The position numbers and the translations under genes were made by a program. Positions 32,327 through 45,089 of a stretch of 64,000 nt of DNA are shown here, piece by piece (within the stretch, counting starts at the first letter, position 1; each line of letters begins with the position of its first letter). The DNA lies in NCBI RefSeq assembly GCF_001640805.2, contig NC_066835.1:4857434-4921433 (forward strand), written 5' to 3'. The DNA is from Lates calcarifer (taxonomy: Eukaryota; Chordata; Actinopteri; Centropomidae). The notes under the pieces are model-generated. The model had not been told where the DNA came from and ran no database searches. It saw nothing but the letters and a program-made list of their open reading frames with translations.

Positions 32327-34628
32327 GTGAGTATTTATAATTAATTCAATTATTTTAATGATACAGTGATGATAATAATGGTTTCAATAATTGCTTATCT
32401 ACTCAGTGTAAACACTAATCCCCAGCTGAAGAAAGCTCTTCTCATATCACTGCAGGCTTGTAGCATATGGCTTATCATACAGATGCATCCTAAAACTATA
32501 CATGCAGTTTCAAATGTTGTATGATGTAACTCAATACAGTCCTACTGATACTGCGATTCAGCAACTGTTGAGCCACATTTTATACCACACATCCCTTCTA
32601 TTGTTGCTTTAAAAATGATTTCAGTAGACTTAATGCCTCCCTCAGGCTGAAACAAGGATCCTGTAATTGCTATAACTGATTGCAGATTGTAGTTATTCTA
32701 AGTGGCTCTGGCTCGTGACCTTTAGAAGCCAAGAAAAGTCTATTAACAACCATTTGTCACAGGTTGTTTATGTCTGTGAGCGGAGCAGCCTAAGAGTTGT
32801 AAACCAGCTGCATCACAATCAGAAAGTAAGGAGTTCAGTAAACAATTACGTTGTCTAAAAAAAGACATTTCTTGATGTACACTTATACGACCCTAGCTAA
32901 TCACACATTATGACAAAACTGGTATGTAGTTTGTTATATTATTGAAGAGCAACTATGTAACTTTTGAAAGAAGAAATAACATACTCCTTCTCCACAAATG
33001 AAAAGCTGAGTTCATGAGCAATAAATGCACTTTGCTCAATTTAGAGCACTCAGTGGTTTTGCCACCACAACCTCATGTCATGGTCTGGTGTGACCACAAG
33101 CGTATAGTGGCTAATGTTAGCAACCTTAGATACTAACTGACATTACTACGTCAACTCACATTATGTATTTTAACTACTTGCACTGTTAAATATATCTTAG
33201 CATCACTTCAGGAGCCTAATCACAAGGGTAAAACAAAACACCAATCACTAACAATCACACTGAGTCTGACTGATAGAAACCTGATATTTAAAGTTATATT
33301 TCGCTTTAAAAAGTTCACTCTCTAACAGTGCTTCATCTGTGATTGATGTCCAATTCTGTCTTGGTAAGACAAATTAGTAATTACATAGTGTCATCTGTAT
33401 GTAGCCTGAAAGGTGAAACTAAGGGCATCCTACGCATCTCTATCAATGCATCATTATGGTTCATTATATAATGCAGACTGGGACTGAACCATAACCATGC
33501 AGGTCACAACCTGTAAATCCTCAAAATACTTACTCTGTGGATGTTTCATGTTTGTATTCCCATGGCTTGCACACTGCTTCACTGTAGCACTTTCTTAGCT
33601 GTCGAGTTTGCACCAAAAGTGAGAATGCTTGTGTGAATTTCCTGTTGTTGTCGGGTGTTGTTCTTAGTAACTGTTATGAATTGATATTGAGGAAACTGCA
33701 AAGCGACTTTGAAAATGTTAATTTCAAGAAATCCATCTGGACAGGCATTAAAGCCCCACAGGCACCAGAATGATGCAGAATTCACAATGGTGCTATTTTC
33801 TGTCTGTCTAATGGTGTGAACAACACTGTGAGGAATGCTATCATAATGTAACGAGAGGCTGATCGATACACTGTCAGCTGGGAAAACATGCACAGCTGCA
33901 GTGTGTGTGTGTACAAAGCAGAGAGCCTTTGACTAAGGAAGTGTGCATATGACTTTCTTAAACTTATTCCAAGAAACACACACATATTTGGAGACGCACT
34001 CTGTTGTGTTGAAGGTTAACGCCCACATTTGGTTCAGATACTCACACAGACAAAGAGCTCAGTTTCAAGTTTTAGAGAGAAGAAAGTTTCACGCCTCCAT
34101 CGTCGCTACAGGCTCTTTTGAGGCTGCAGCTAGACGCCCTCCTCTGTGACTAATGACTCTCTATGAATAGAACACACGGCGTTAAAACATTTGATTGATG
34201 CTTTGACGATTGCCGAGCGTCCCTGCATACATCATTCCAGCTTTTCATTCTCCTTTTCAGACAGGTCAAACCGGAGGAGAGAGCAGCCAGTGAGCAAAAA
34301 TTACTTGAGGAGGAATCGCGTCGTTCTGACGAAGACAGACGCTGCCTCACTGACAACCACATGGTGTTTTTAAACCATGGATGTATTAAGGAGAACTGGT
34401 TGAATCGTCCCCATTTATTCCTATTATATTTGCCCACTGGGTGCAATTGACTTGACCTGACTCCTTGCCCATAGGAGTTGTGTAATCAAAAAGCAGTTAA
34501 GTTAGAACAAAAAGGACTCTTTTTGTCTGTTCTTCCATATCACACTCAAACTGATTAATACTTACGATTACAATAATACAATAACAATGCTGCTGGTTTA
34601 TGTTTTCTATATGGATCATCACCTGATA
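32327..34628. other. Long non-coding stretch, nothing firmly recognised
   Basis: AT-rich. AGAGCAACTATGTAACTTTTG near 32945 resembles the start of another fish repeat but is too diverged to place. Frames of about 100 codons at 33579-33893 and 34150-34446 (both minus) have no recognisable domain. Confidence 0.4.
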
Positions 34629-35309
34629 GACATGCAGCTTTAGCTTCAGGCTTCTGGTATGACATCATGTATGCAGCCATCAAGAGCATATTTAAGACCC
34701 TGTTTACTGAGTTGTTGTAATATGAGTCAAATGGAAATAGAAAATTTTAAATCAGTGGCTGCTGGCTAGAAATGAGAAGCATGTGTCTACCTCCATCTAA
34801 TATCAACGACCCACTGTTTCAAATATAACTGAGAATTTTGATGGTAAGACTACTTCCATTATATTAAGTATTAACTAATAATTACCTGTGATTGATGAGT
34901 TTGTGGCCTTAGATAGAAGGAAATGAGTCAAACAGCTCTTTAAACAGCCATTAAACTCTTGAGTGATTATGCAGGAAGTTTGAAGCTAACAAAATGGCAA
35001 CCACTGAGCTCCTTCTTCATCTTGTAAAAGTAGTAATAGTCTGAGGGTGCCATATCAGGTGAATAGGGTGAGTGTTGGATGAGTTCAAATTCAAACTCAG
35101 CGGATGACTGCATGAAGGCCGATGTTCTCAGACAGATCCTAGGTAGACAAAAACAGGCTCCTCCTTTCTAGACATCAGCCATTGATTTTGATTTGTCTGT
35201 CTCCCTCGGAGACATATTAAAAGGAACTGTGCAAACAGGGTCTTAAATATGCTCTTGATGGCTACATCCATTATATCATAACAAAAGACTGAAGCTAAAG
35301 CTGCATGTC
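34629..35309 (-). mobile_element. Mariner-like DNA transposon, internally deleted, 77-bp TIRs
   Basis: The ends 34629-34705 and 35233-35309 are inverted copies matching at 70 of 77 positions. Both begin GACATGCAGCTTTAGCTTCAG and end AAGACCCTGTTT at the inner side. The left end is preceded by TA, the mariner target; the right flank reads AA, so the duplication has decayed. Between the ends the minus strand keeps a 38-codon piece of a mariner/SETMAR-type transposase C-terminus (34985-35098). At 681 bp the element is about half a full mariner, so most of the catalytic core is gone. Confidence 0.8.
34985..35098 (-). pseudogene. Mariner-type transposase C-terminal remnant
   Basis: An open 38-codon minus frame contains the segment IQHSPYSPDMAPSDYYYF followed by KMKKELSG. 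This corresponds to the conserved HPPYSPDLAPSDYHLF block around the last catalytic aspartate of mariner (DD34D) transposases. The expected aspartates of that block are present, but nothing upstream of it (DNA-binding domain, first two catalytic aspartates) is found within the element. It lies inside the 77-bp TIR pair and in an orientation consistent with it. Confidence 0.8.
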
Positions 35310-35844
35310 AATGTGTGCCGTACGTAAAAAAGAAAGATTGCCAGGCGTAGCAGCAGTAACTAAGAGGGGGGACGGCTTAGCAAACAGTCAGTTTCTCTGA
35401 CCTCCTCTTACATTTCTCCCCAAATGAGCTGATACTTTTCCCAGATGGTTTTATTTTGTTTATTCAAGCATGTTTGTTTGTGCAGTGATTGTCACCCGAC
35501 CCAGTCCTACCTGTGTGTGTGTTGTGGAGTGCCCACTCTCTGGCACCTGGTTCCATCTATAATTGATGGGTTGGGGCCAGAGGACATGTCGAAGTCACTC
35601 CACACAACCAGAGTGTGACAAGGCCACACAGAGTGACAGGGCAACATGCCATTTCTTCACTCCATCTACATTCGCCACACACTTCACACATTCCTGTGCT
35701 CGTGGGACGGATGAGTCACACTAGGAAATGGAGGTAAAAGCAAAGGGGGAATGAGGGAGCAGCAGGGCTGGAGTGGAAAAAGTTGAGGGAAATATATTGT
35801 CTTTTATTTCCAGGATCCTAAAGTATCATGGATTATCATGTTAT
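35310..35844. other. Non-coding stretch, nothing recognised
   Basis: No recognised gene or element; a TG array follows at 35845-35862. Confidence 0.45.
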
Positions 35845-35862
35845 TGTGTGTGTGTGTGTGTG
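35845..35862. repeat. (TG)n microsatellite
   Basis: Pure 18-bp TG run. Confidence 0.9.
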
Positions 35863-35929
35863 TTTTTGAGGGGCGAATTGCAATAAAGAAAAATAATGGA
35901 GCATTGAAATTGCTCCCATGCCAGATGCA

Positions 35930-35987
<58 letters not shown>
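35930..35987. repeat. Compound (CT)n(CA)n microsatellite
   Basis: CT run 35930-35950 continuing into a CA run to 35987. It directly abuts the GTCCCC-type repeat. Confidence 0.95.
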
Positions 35988-35989
<2 letters not shown>

Positions 35990-36230
35990 CTTGTCCCCGT
36001 GACTACAGGGGACACTACATAGATTTACATTCATTTCCTGGAGACTTACCCCACCACTAACCACAACTACCACTTGCCTAACACTTAGCCTAACCTTAAA
36101 AAATGTTTTCACCTCAAAATACACCGACTTACATTATGGAGACTTGCTTTTTGTCTGCATAAGGAAGACAAGTCCCCATAATGTGACTGTGTAAACAGAT
36201 GTAGGTCCCCACAACATAAGGAATACACAC
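35988..36230 (+). repeat. Dispersed GTCCCC-type repeat between CA arrays
   Basis: Contains CTTGTCCCCGTGACTACAGG, GGACACTACATAGA, CCTAACACTTAGCC, CACTTGCCTAAC, CAAGTCCCCATAATGTGAC and GGTCCCCACAACATAAGG, then ACACACACAC. I recognise this order as a microsatellite-linked repeat common in fish. Both borders are CA arrays, so it may spread with or seed the arrays. Class unknown. Confidence 0.6.
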
Positions 36231-36854
36231 ACACAGCTATACAGCTATACAGGTGTAAGTCCATGCATGCATGTACATAATCACATGTGAAGGTGCATAT
36301 GTATATATACACACACATACTATGTACACATACGGTAACTGCACCCACACGTTTGCACATTTACAAAATCGCGATGTACAGAGTAATCCTGATGATGAGG
36401 CTGTTTTCCAGCATCTCCCAGCTGTTATGGCTGTGATAATGAGAACATGGCACCTGTTAGGCATTAAGAAGCACATCACTCTGTCTGGGCCAGTCTCCTG
36501 TTTACCTTCTCACAGCAATTTGGATGATGCTTCATGATGGAGCCAAAGAAAGCCAGTTTTTTAGAACACTGTTACTGATTGTTACTTCCAACCCCCACAT
36601 GCTTGAGAGCACTTACGCATTTAGGGCCCCGATAATGAAGGCATAAGTGAACTTGAGAAAAATGGCTCTTAATTTTCACTCTTAGGACCCAGGAGCTCTG
36701 CTGAGTTTCATTCATCTATGCAAGGTGATGGAAGGTGAATGTATTTGACTCTAACTTTCCTACGTGCACCTGATGAGATGGAAAACCAGCAGGTCCATGC
36801 ATGCTATGTACCAGAATTGAAAACCACTGCAAGATATTTCAGCTTGGGTCTAAT
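36231..36854. other. Non-coding stretch, nothing recognised
   Basis: Begins with CAGCTATACAGCTATACAGG (9-bp unit twice) and alternating TATATAC/ACACAT words, then unique sequence. Confidence 0.45.
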
Positions 36855-36942
36855 CAGTGTTGGGCGAGCTACTTAGAAAGCTATTTGATTCAGAGAATAG
36901 TGACGGTACCACCACAAGAAGTGACACTCCTGCCCAACACTG
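36855..36942. mobile_element. 88-bp hAT-type MITE with 8-bp target duplication
   Basis: Starts CAGTGTTGGGC and ends GCCCAACACTG, an 11-bp perfect terminal inverted repeat. The flanks are GGTCTAAT (36847-36854) and GTTCTAAT (36943-36950), identical at 7 of 8 positions, which is the 8-bp duplication made by hAT transposases. The interior is only 66 bp and non-coding, so it must have moved using another element's enzyme. The termini resemble those of the 1.14-kb element at 57621-58760. Confidence 0.8.
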
Positions 36943-37064
36943 GTTCTAATGTGGAAATTAGATTTGAGCAGTTAGTTTGCAGTAGAAAAAATCAAAGAGT
37001 AAGAGGAGATATATAGAAAATAAAAAGGGAAGATTCTTCTGCTGTCACTATGTGTATTATAACC

Positions 37065-37270
37065 AGTGGTGATATAAGTATTCAGGCACTATATTTAAGT
37101 CAACAAACACCAATTGAAAATATTTTATTACAAGTAAAATTCCTGCATTTAAAATCTTGCTTGAGTAAAAGTGCAGGGGTATCTGCACGTATATTATCAA
37201 AAATCTAAGTAGTCATTTTGCAGCAGAATTACTGTCAATTATATATTACTCAATTATTAAAGGCCCAATG
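37065..37270 (+). repeat. Dispersed family B, diverged copy
   Basis: ATAAGTATTCAGGCAC, TTATTACAAGTAAAATTCC, TGCATTTAAAATC, TTGCTTGAGTAAAAGTGC and ATTATCAAAAATCTAAGTAG follow the family order. Confidence 0.6.
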
Positions 37271-37353
37271 AAATGCTAAATACATTTACACCATGTTCCA
37301 ATCCTGTGTCCTTGTTTGAACTATTATTGCTTGTTATATGCCAAGTATATGTC

Positions 37354-37381
<28 letters not shown>
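37354..37381. repeat. (AT)n microsatellite
   Basis: 28-bp alternating AT run, self-complementary. Confidence 0.92.
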
Positions 37382-37386
<5 letters not shown>

Positions 37387-40089
37387 ATAAACTCAGGGAC
37401 ATATACTAATTTATCCAACTAAAATGTGACTAGCTAAGTGCACATTATTAAAAAAAATAAATATCTGACCATGAGCTTCTGTGCCATAATAACATAGGGT
37501 TGTTTACATTTGCTAAAAAGCTTGGTTGTCCTCGAATTTGTTCATTTTTCTTTACCCTCCACCTTCAATTCCAACAGTATGGGTGAAGGCCCCAGCTCTA
37601 TATCTCTTTAAGTGTTCCACATAGGCTGTATTCACTAAGCCACACCCATGTATTAGAGATCCAATCACATTTTGAGGATATGATTGATCTAAAACACTTA
37701 CTATTCCTGACCAAATAAGCAACATTTCAGAAAAAGTATGTTTTGTCCATATGTATTAAAAGTTTAACCTGAGCGAAACACTTGATTCACATATTGGACC
37801 CGTCACTCAAAGTAAGAAACTAATTGAGAAAATAGGTTTTCAGGGCTTGTAAGGGGAACATAGCTGGTGTTTTCTGAAGGGGTGGGGAGGTGTGAGGTTT
37901 CTTTTGTTGGAAAAACTGATGCAATAAAAACACCACCTTGCTGTCATCCACCCTCAAGCTCAGTTTTTATCTTTTTTTGCCCCAATGAGCAATTAGTTTC
38001 ACAGCTAGTATTAAAAGCATCATTACTCACAAGCACAGGAAACAACAGAGAGTTGGCTGCCAGTGCTAGGTGTTAATGCTTCATTTCACAAAGGAGGTAT
38101 AATGCAAATCAATTGCAAATAAAATCACAAATGCCAGTTGTTGACATCATGACTGACAACCAATCGCAGCCACTCCTCTTCATTATTGACATTTCGGGGG
38201 CCCAAGGCAACAGAGGTAAAGAGTTCCTTTGACCTGTTTTTCTCAGCTGTTGCAATACTGAAGAGCAGATGGGAGCACGTTAAACACGGAGTGTGAGGAA
38301 GGGCAGACTCAGAGATGATGGCATTTGCTTTGTTCGCCACCTGTTTGTTGTACAGACCCAATCACACAGCCTACAGAACTGAGAGCTCAAACTTGTGAAA
38401 GTGGATATAAATACACTTGATATATACCAGACTCTTGACTGGAAAACTAAACTCAGCATGTACAGTAAGTATAGATATATATGTATATCTTTTTATTGGA
38501 TTTTCTCACATTTGAAAATTCAAGAATGTACAAGAAATGCAAATATGAGGTATAATTATAGTTTGCATTTGGATTTTAAGAACAACACCACCCCATTTTG
38601 GCTTGAGTAAAAACCCTTGATATATTTAAAAAATATTCAGTTGTCCATTCACTTGTATGACAGAGCAGGAAAAGGTCACTGTGCAAGACATTGGTCCACA
38701 GCTGGATTTTTTCAAACCTCTTGCAATCTAACATCAGCAGAGGCAGTTGAGAGTGACAGGATAGAGGATGAGTGGTAGGGAGGAACACTGACAGCAGTCC
38801 ATCACTGTACACTATAAAAATACTACTACCACTGCACTTGGTTGCATGCCTGCAACCTGTTTGCAAATGACAACTTTGAACTCCACACAGCCAAGAGATT
38901 TCTGTTTTTAATGTGTCTTAATGGGAGGAAAGTGTGACAAGGGTCCAATGTTCACCTCACATCTGGGGACCAGGTCTGTGAGCCAATGGGAAGACAGTGA
39001 GGTCCCCAGGTATGAGGTGCAATTCTTCCATTTTCTACCATAGAAGTATATAAGCAAATACACCAACTTTTATAGTTAATTTTAACTCCTTTTTCTCTCA
39101 GAATGGCGGCAGGCATTAAGATTACCATTTAAACATTAGCAAGGTGATTAAAGATAGTTGATAGTTCGTTATGAATGGCAAGTTTGTGTTTGTCAGTAAA
39201 GTTACAGTACTGTTTTGTTCCTGACCAGTAAGAAGTTATAAAACAAAAAACATTGGAAAATACATTTTTAATTTCTACATTTCATATATGAAGGTTGTGT
39301 GAGTTTAGGCTCACATAATTCACTAAACTCAAATGCTGACATAAGTAACTTAAAAGAGAGATTTTCTGTTTTCTGTTTTATTCCTGTAGTTATATTAGAA
39401 TTTGCTGATGGTTAATCAGGGTCAACATAAATTTTAGCTTCTCCAGCAAGATAATATTGCCTTCACTTTATATAACATCAACCAAGTTTTTCAAGTAATT
39501 AGTTAAGTATTTATTTCCCTCCAAGACTCTACAAGAAATAATATTTAGTAGTTTTTTTTTGTTTTTTTTTTAAACATTACGCTGACATTTCTTAAAAGTC
39601 TTGAGCAGAGATACTTGATCAAAAAAACAGAAGTGATGCACTTGACTTCCGGGGATGAATCCTTAAGGATTTTTGTGACTTGTTTTTTCAAACCTGTTAA
39701 AGGGTCAAGGGTTGTGTTTTTGAGAAAGAAGTCAAACAACAGTCTGAAAGATGTGAACTGCCAAAGAAAAATATTCAGACTGACTTTACAGGTGTGTGAG
39801 TATGGGAGTGATAAATAGAATTACTTGATTTTCTCTGGGAAAAGGCAATGAGCACTATTGACTGGATGAGCTAAAAGTGTAATATTGACTGTAAATTTAG
39901 TAACCCCACAAAACAAGACTAGTGGATTCAAAAAACAAAATGAAACAATAATGGAAGAAAAAACAAAGCAAAAAACAACAGCCATACATACAAAATATAC
40001 AGAAAATTGCAGAATATTACACTATTAACATTGTATTGTAGTATCTAGCAATACACAGGATATCGCACATAATCCGATATATATGTACA
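37382..40089. other. Long AT-rich non-coding stretch
   Basis: No gene or recognised element in 2.7 kb. T-runs occur at about 39551-39570. Short frames (at most 96 codons) have no recognisable domains. Confidence 0.45.
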
Positions 40090-40112
40090 TGTGTGTGTGT
40101 GTGTGTGTGTGT
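40090..40112. repeat. (TG)n microsatellite
   Basis: Pure 23-bp run. Confidence 0.93.
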
Positions 40113-41259
40113 AAGAACTCCTTGGAGACACCCAGATGTTAATCAGTGTAATCAAAGGTAAACCAGATGGATTAGCTTCGACAAGGATTATGGAGAATGT
40201 ATGAGAATTGTCAGCTAAGGTGTGAAAAGATACAGACGACTCCAAAACTGACACAATTAAATACACTTTTTCTTACTCCCCTTTCGTATGTAGATATAAA
40301 AAAATATATGCATATATTTTTCCAAGTCCTTCAGTGTGATGCTGTGGTGTGGCAGACTGTAATAATCTTTTCTTTATTCCCAAAGCCCCACTGGACAAAT
40401 GACTTCCTATGAATTTAAACAGAGAAAAGTACTGGAATGATTTTTGCGCCACAAGTGGGACCATACTCCCGCTTTTCTGACTGGGAATGGAAATCTATGA
40501 AACAGCAACGGCCTGTTTTACAGTATCATTGTGCCTCAGCACATCTAGGGAAATCAGAAGCATCAGCAGACCGCACACTGTGCCTTGGCCTCAATCTACC
40601 GCCTCTGGATAAAGCAGGCAAATTAAATCAGCTGGGAGGAGAAAACAGGCTTACGCAGCAGAACAACTCCCCCCATCGGCTAACAAGAGATCTCCCACAA
40701 CGCAATTAGGAAGTCCTGCTGAGAAAAATGAAGGAGGTGGGGGTTTCTTTTCCACAGAGAAAGACGCAGGAGAAGACAATGAGATGTCAGGGAGTTTTTT
40801 TTTTTTTTACGGCGACGCCACATGTTGATGCGTGTCTGCAAAGACAGCACAAAGAGGGGTAAGGTAACGGCAGACAGAGGAAGCGAGAGCTGTACCCCAT
40901 GCAGAGCGACCTGCATATGTGTTTAGAATCACAAGCTTGGAGATGTTGAATGAGCTTAAAGCAGTATGCAAGAACAAATAAGGAGAACAGGAGTGAGTAA
41001 AGGAGGCAGATTTCAAAGCAGGCCACCCATAAAGACCATTACACTTCAGTAGTGTGCATTTAAACCCCATACTGAGTGCTACTTGTGCAACGAGAATGTA
41101 ATGTTCATCATCAAGTCAAGCGCCGTGTTAACTGCTATCAGCCAAGAGAGAGGGAAAGGGCGTGTTGTATGTGGATGGCTGCAGTACCATGCTGGGCAGT
41201 GAACTCTGAGAACACAATCAGTCGGCGGGGGGCTTAATTACAGGAGCACCGTTGAATAT
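40113..41259. other. Non-coding stretch, nothing recognised
   Basis: Overlapping minus frames at 40680-41070 and a plus frame at 40437-40709 have no known domains. T-run near 40796-40809. Confidence 0.45.
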
Positions 41260-41660
41260 ATATCCACTCTCTCTTAAGACTTTCTCTCTCTCTGGTACTC
41301 TACTCTTTCTGGCTTCTCTTGATCACAGGCTTTCAGCGCATTTTCGCTCTTAAGGACAGGGAAGGAAGAGCGAGAGGAAAAGTTTTAGTCTTCCATGCTC
41401 TGGCTCCATTTGCTAAATTTGAAAAGTTAAACACTTCCGCTCATAAGGCGGCTCGAGCTTGGCGGCATACCGTCTTTCAATCTCTCTGAGTGGCGGTGTT
41501 ACTGCAAACAGGCTTTGCCCTCATCTCTTTGTCTGTCCAGAGGGATCCTTTTCACCTTTCCTCACCTCCTCTCAAAGTTAGATTTACCTTTTCCTTTTCT
41601 CTTCTGTATCTTTCTCTCCCGTCTCTCTCTCTCTCTTTTCCCCTACCTTTTGTCCCGTTT
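41260..41660. repeat. C/T-rich asymmetric tract
   Basis: TCTCTCTCT and CTTTTCC words dominate, densest at 41560-41660. It keeps a 146-codon plus frame open, which continues through the CA array and is an artefact. Confidence 0.65.
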
Positions 41661-41822
41661 TCCTCGGTTCTGTTCTCCCATTGTTCCAGCATAATCTTCC
41701 CCCAGAAACCAGTCCAGGGCTCTTTTGTAAAAGCAGTGCAGTACATGAATTTTACATGGGTTGCACAGTCTTCCGTCAATACTCCCACTGACCACAGCAG
41801 GTTCACTCTTCCCATACAACCC

Positions 41823-41823
<1 letters not shown>

Positions 41824-41856
<33 letters not shown>

Positions 41857-41869
41857 ACACACACACACA
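41824..41869. repeat. (CA)n microsatellite
   Basis: Two CA runs (41824-41855 and 41856-41869) separated by a single CC step. Confidence 0.95.
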
Positions 41870-42986
41870 TAGACATTCAGCCACACAGGTGCAAATACAC
41901 ACAATCCAGCATGACCTCACAAGTCCATGAGAGCACAAACACAGAAATCCACAGTTCCCCTCTTTAGACGAATATTGAATCATGCAGCATATTCAGAACA
42001 CAGATGAAATGCCTCAGATCAAAGACGTTCTGATGGCTGCCTGATGTTTTATTGATCATAAACCATGTTAAGTATTTTCGAGGTTTTGAGTATTAGCTGC
42101 AAATATTATTTATTTCTGGTGGAATCTGGAATGTTTTTGCACTCCGCAGCAGTGAGTCTGACAGAGGAGATGATGCTCCTAATGTGACACATTAAAAAGA
42201 AACTCTACCCCTGAAGCAGAACTCCTGCATGTTACTCTTATGATTTTGGACAGTTCGATCTACAGTTTTGGGGCGTAAACAAGTCTCCATCAAAGGCAGG
42301 AACAAGAAAGGCGAGACACTGAAAGACTCTGTGAGAAACAAATCTAAGAGCACTTCCACTCTCTGTGAATAAAAGAGCAATAACTGTGGGCACATGCAGC
42401 GACAGTATCCCGGCCGATTAAAGATGCGAGTAGCATTTTCTGCTCCACAACTGCTAACACTGTTAAATAAAGCCAAACTAGATGTAAAGGCTTGAATAAA
42501 TATTGTATGCTGCACAAAGTCAGGCTTGCATTCCAGGTAATTTGCACGTGTTTGACATCACAGGCTTTAAGCCTTGAGTTTCTGGTTCCCAGCCATTTGA
42601 AAGAGTTGTTCACAAACATTGGCTGAACTGTCTGAGATCAGCGGCGAATTACACATTTATGATTAGTGCCTCAGGTTGGTGTTTGCCTTAAAGCAGCAAA
42701 CAAATAAGGTTTGTCTGGTTGGGAAGACAAACCTGTCTGGCTGTGCTGCCGCTGCTGATGAAGTGGCAGACTGTGAAAAAGACAAGACCTATGAGTAAAA
42801 GATGGGAGGAGCACACACGGAAATGCAGCTTCCAGTCTGGCCTTCTCCGTGCCGTTCTGGCATGAGCGCCACCAAATGTAATTGACCTCAAACGTCAACA
42901 CATAACCCTGAATACGAGTCTCTTCGGGAAATCTTGTTCACTGCTATGTATTTCGTGTTAGCTCGCCGATTACATTACTGAACAAA
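41870..42986. other. Non-coding stretch, nothing recognised
   Basis: No gene or repeat family recognised. Overlapping minus frames at 42192-42619 and 42671-42901 lack recognisable domains. Confidence 0.45.
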
Positions 42987-43130
42987 ATGGGGAAAAGAAA
43001 GTTAGAAAGTTGTTCATCTTGTTCCTGCAGAGGAGGAAGAGGAGACAACTCAGAAATGGAGGATGTACTTAAGGTTAATGTTGCTGACCTGGAAACTGTA
43101 ACAGACTCGGATATTTTCCAGACTGGCTGA
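42987..43130 (+). other. 47-codon small open frame in good start context
   Basis: ATG at 42987 lies in AAAATGG (A at -3, G at +4) and the frame runs to TGA at 43128-43130. It has a basic start (MGKRKLES), a cysteine/serine cluster, a GGRG stretch and an acidic second half. Short frames of this length are common by chance. No homologue is recalled, and a T-run follows immediately. Listed as a possibility only. Confidence 0.15.
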
Positions 43131-45089
43131 TTTTTTTTTTTCCCCCTCCCCTCTCTCCCTCTAATACTGAAATATTCTGTGGTGTGGCTAAAATCGAAAC
43201 AAGTTCTTGGAGAATTAAGGCCTCTGGGGGAGCGCCCAGAAATGCACTATGTCCAAAATGTGAGGCACATAATTCGGACGGGGGTTCAATATCTAAAAAG
43301 CCCAGACAGAAAAGTACTAGAGTGCATTATTTTGGTCAAAAATTGGCTAAGGCTTAAGGGAGAGTTTTTGATTCTGTGAAGTAGAAGATGACATTTATTT
43401 TCATATAAATAACTACAAATGTCCCATCAGATCAGGTACCCTGTGCTGGTTTCGTGCACCAGGGAGAAGACACACGGCTTCAAATCAGTTTTTGTGCAAT
43501 TTCACACAAATTTTGTGACATTCCACCTCCGAGCTGTTTTCAGTAGTCACAGTCTGCATCCCACAGTCAAGCCACTGCATTCCTCTCTCCATGAAACCTG
43601 GTGACACTATAAAAAAAACACTACAGGCTAAAAACCACTCTTCTCTTACTCTAGCCCTGACTTCTACAAAGAGAATTTATATGTCAATAAATATTTTTCA
43701 GAGTAAATGCCACTGTCAGTTCACTGCCAAAGTTTTCTCCAAATCAGTAAAAATGTTGTTCTTGTAGTGATGCCAGATTCCAGATTGGCTGTTTTAAATG
43801 GTTTGGGGATAATTTGGACTACATTTTGTACCATGTGTAAGTTTTGCAGTATGTTCAGTTTGTAATTTTGGCTAAATATTGAAAAAAATCAATGTGCCCT
43901 GTCTAGACAAGTGCCTACAGTTTTTGAACCACTTAACTCTCATATAAGCATTCGTCTTGCTTTAAATCAATATTGACTTTCTTTTTTTAAAAAAAAAAAA
44001 AAAAAAACTTTTCTCAGACTTTTTCAATATTTAATCATGACCATGATCTTTCTTTAACATTGTGCCTTGAGCTGTCTGAATCACAAAAGTGTTAGTAATC
44101 TCTGAGCTCCCTGAAAGCTGAATAGTTGCAGCCCACGCTGCATGAGAGAAACGCCACCAGTTCTGTTCTGGCTGTTGACCTAGGTCACACCTCCTCCCCG
44201 CTCCCCTTGTCTTCCTGTCTGCATCTCCACTAGAAACTGTTTGAATAAAAAATAATAATAAAAAGTCATGTCACAATTGCTAGGAACAGATATTGTAAGG
44301 AAAAAACAGGTCAGGAGAGAATGAAAAGACTTCATCCAGGTGGCTTCAAACATATTCACCGTTTCACACTTGATGCATATGATTGTCATTTTTAAAAGAC
44401 GGGACTGCTTATTTGTCGGAACTGAAAAATGGTGCAGGAAACATGACAGACGTCTTTCCTCTCTCGTCTGCCACCAAAAGATTCTGTAGGTAACGTAATG
44501 GATATGATGACAACTACAACTCCTGGAGGAAAAGTTTGGTAAATGTCTCTCATCTCAATACAACATCAACACAACTTTTTACTTTTCACCTCAGTATTAG
44601 TTGTATTTCAGAAACAGACTTTAACCTTTATGTACCTTTCATTGTGTACTGGACTAAAATTGCACTAGATCTTCAATACATTATGTGTGAATCATCTTGA
44701 CAGCAGATCTTCAACTTGACCTGTATTTGACAAAGCACGCCTTGACTACAGCAGTGGGACTACAGTGTAAGCTATGTGTCAGTCTAAAAGAATCTGTCAA
44801 TAATAAAGTACTTATTGGAGTCAAACTGCAGGGGTTCCATCTCAACTTGATATCAACGGAAAATAAACATGAGCAGAATGCAGTGATTTCATAAAGGCAA
44901 ATAGCTTTCTTTGTTGATTGCTCATTATCTCAGCCATATTTATCTCTCTGTCTGTCTCCGTCTCTCTTGTTTTCCCTCGTTTATTGCTGCATGTCTGCCT
45001 GGTTCTTCTTTTTTGGGAGAATTCCATGGCCTTGCCAGAAGATTGCTAGTGATATTTATGAGAATAAATAGCTGTCCAATACCCTATCT
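43131..45089. other. Non-coding stretch with T/A runs
   Basis: T11CCCCC pyrimidine tract at 43131-43163 and T7A20 at 43982-44007. No gene or element recognised. Confidence 0.5.

Noticed and set aside
41490..41983. 146- and 143-codon frames on opposite strands
   Set aside because: Produced by a CT-rich tract and a CA array.
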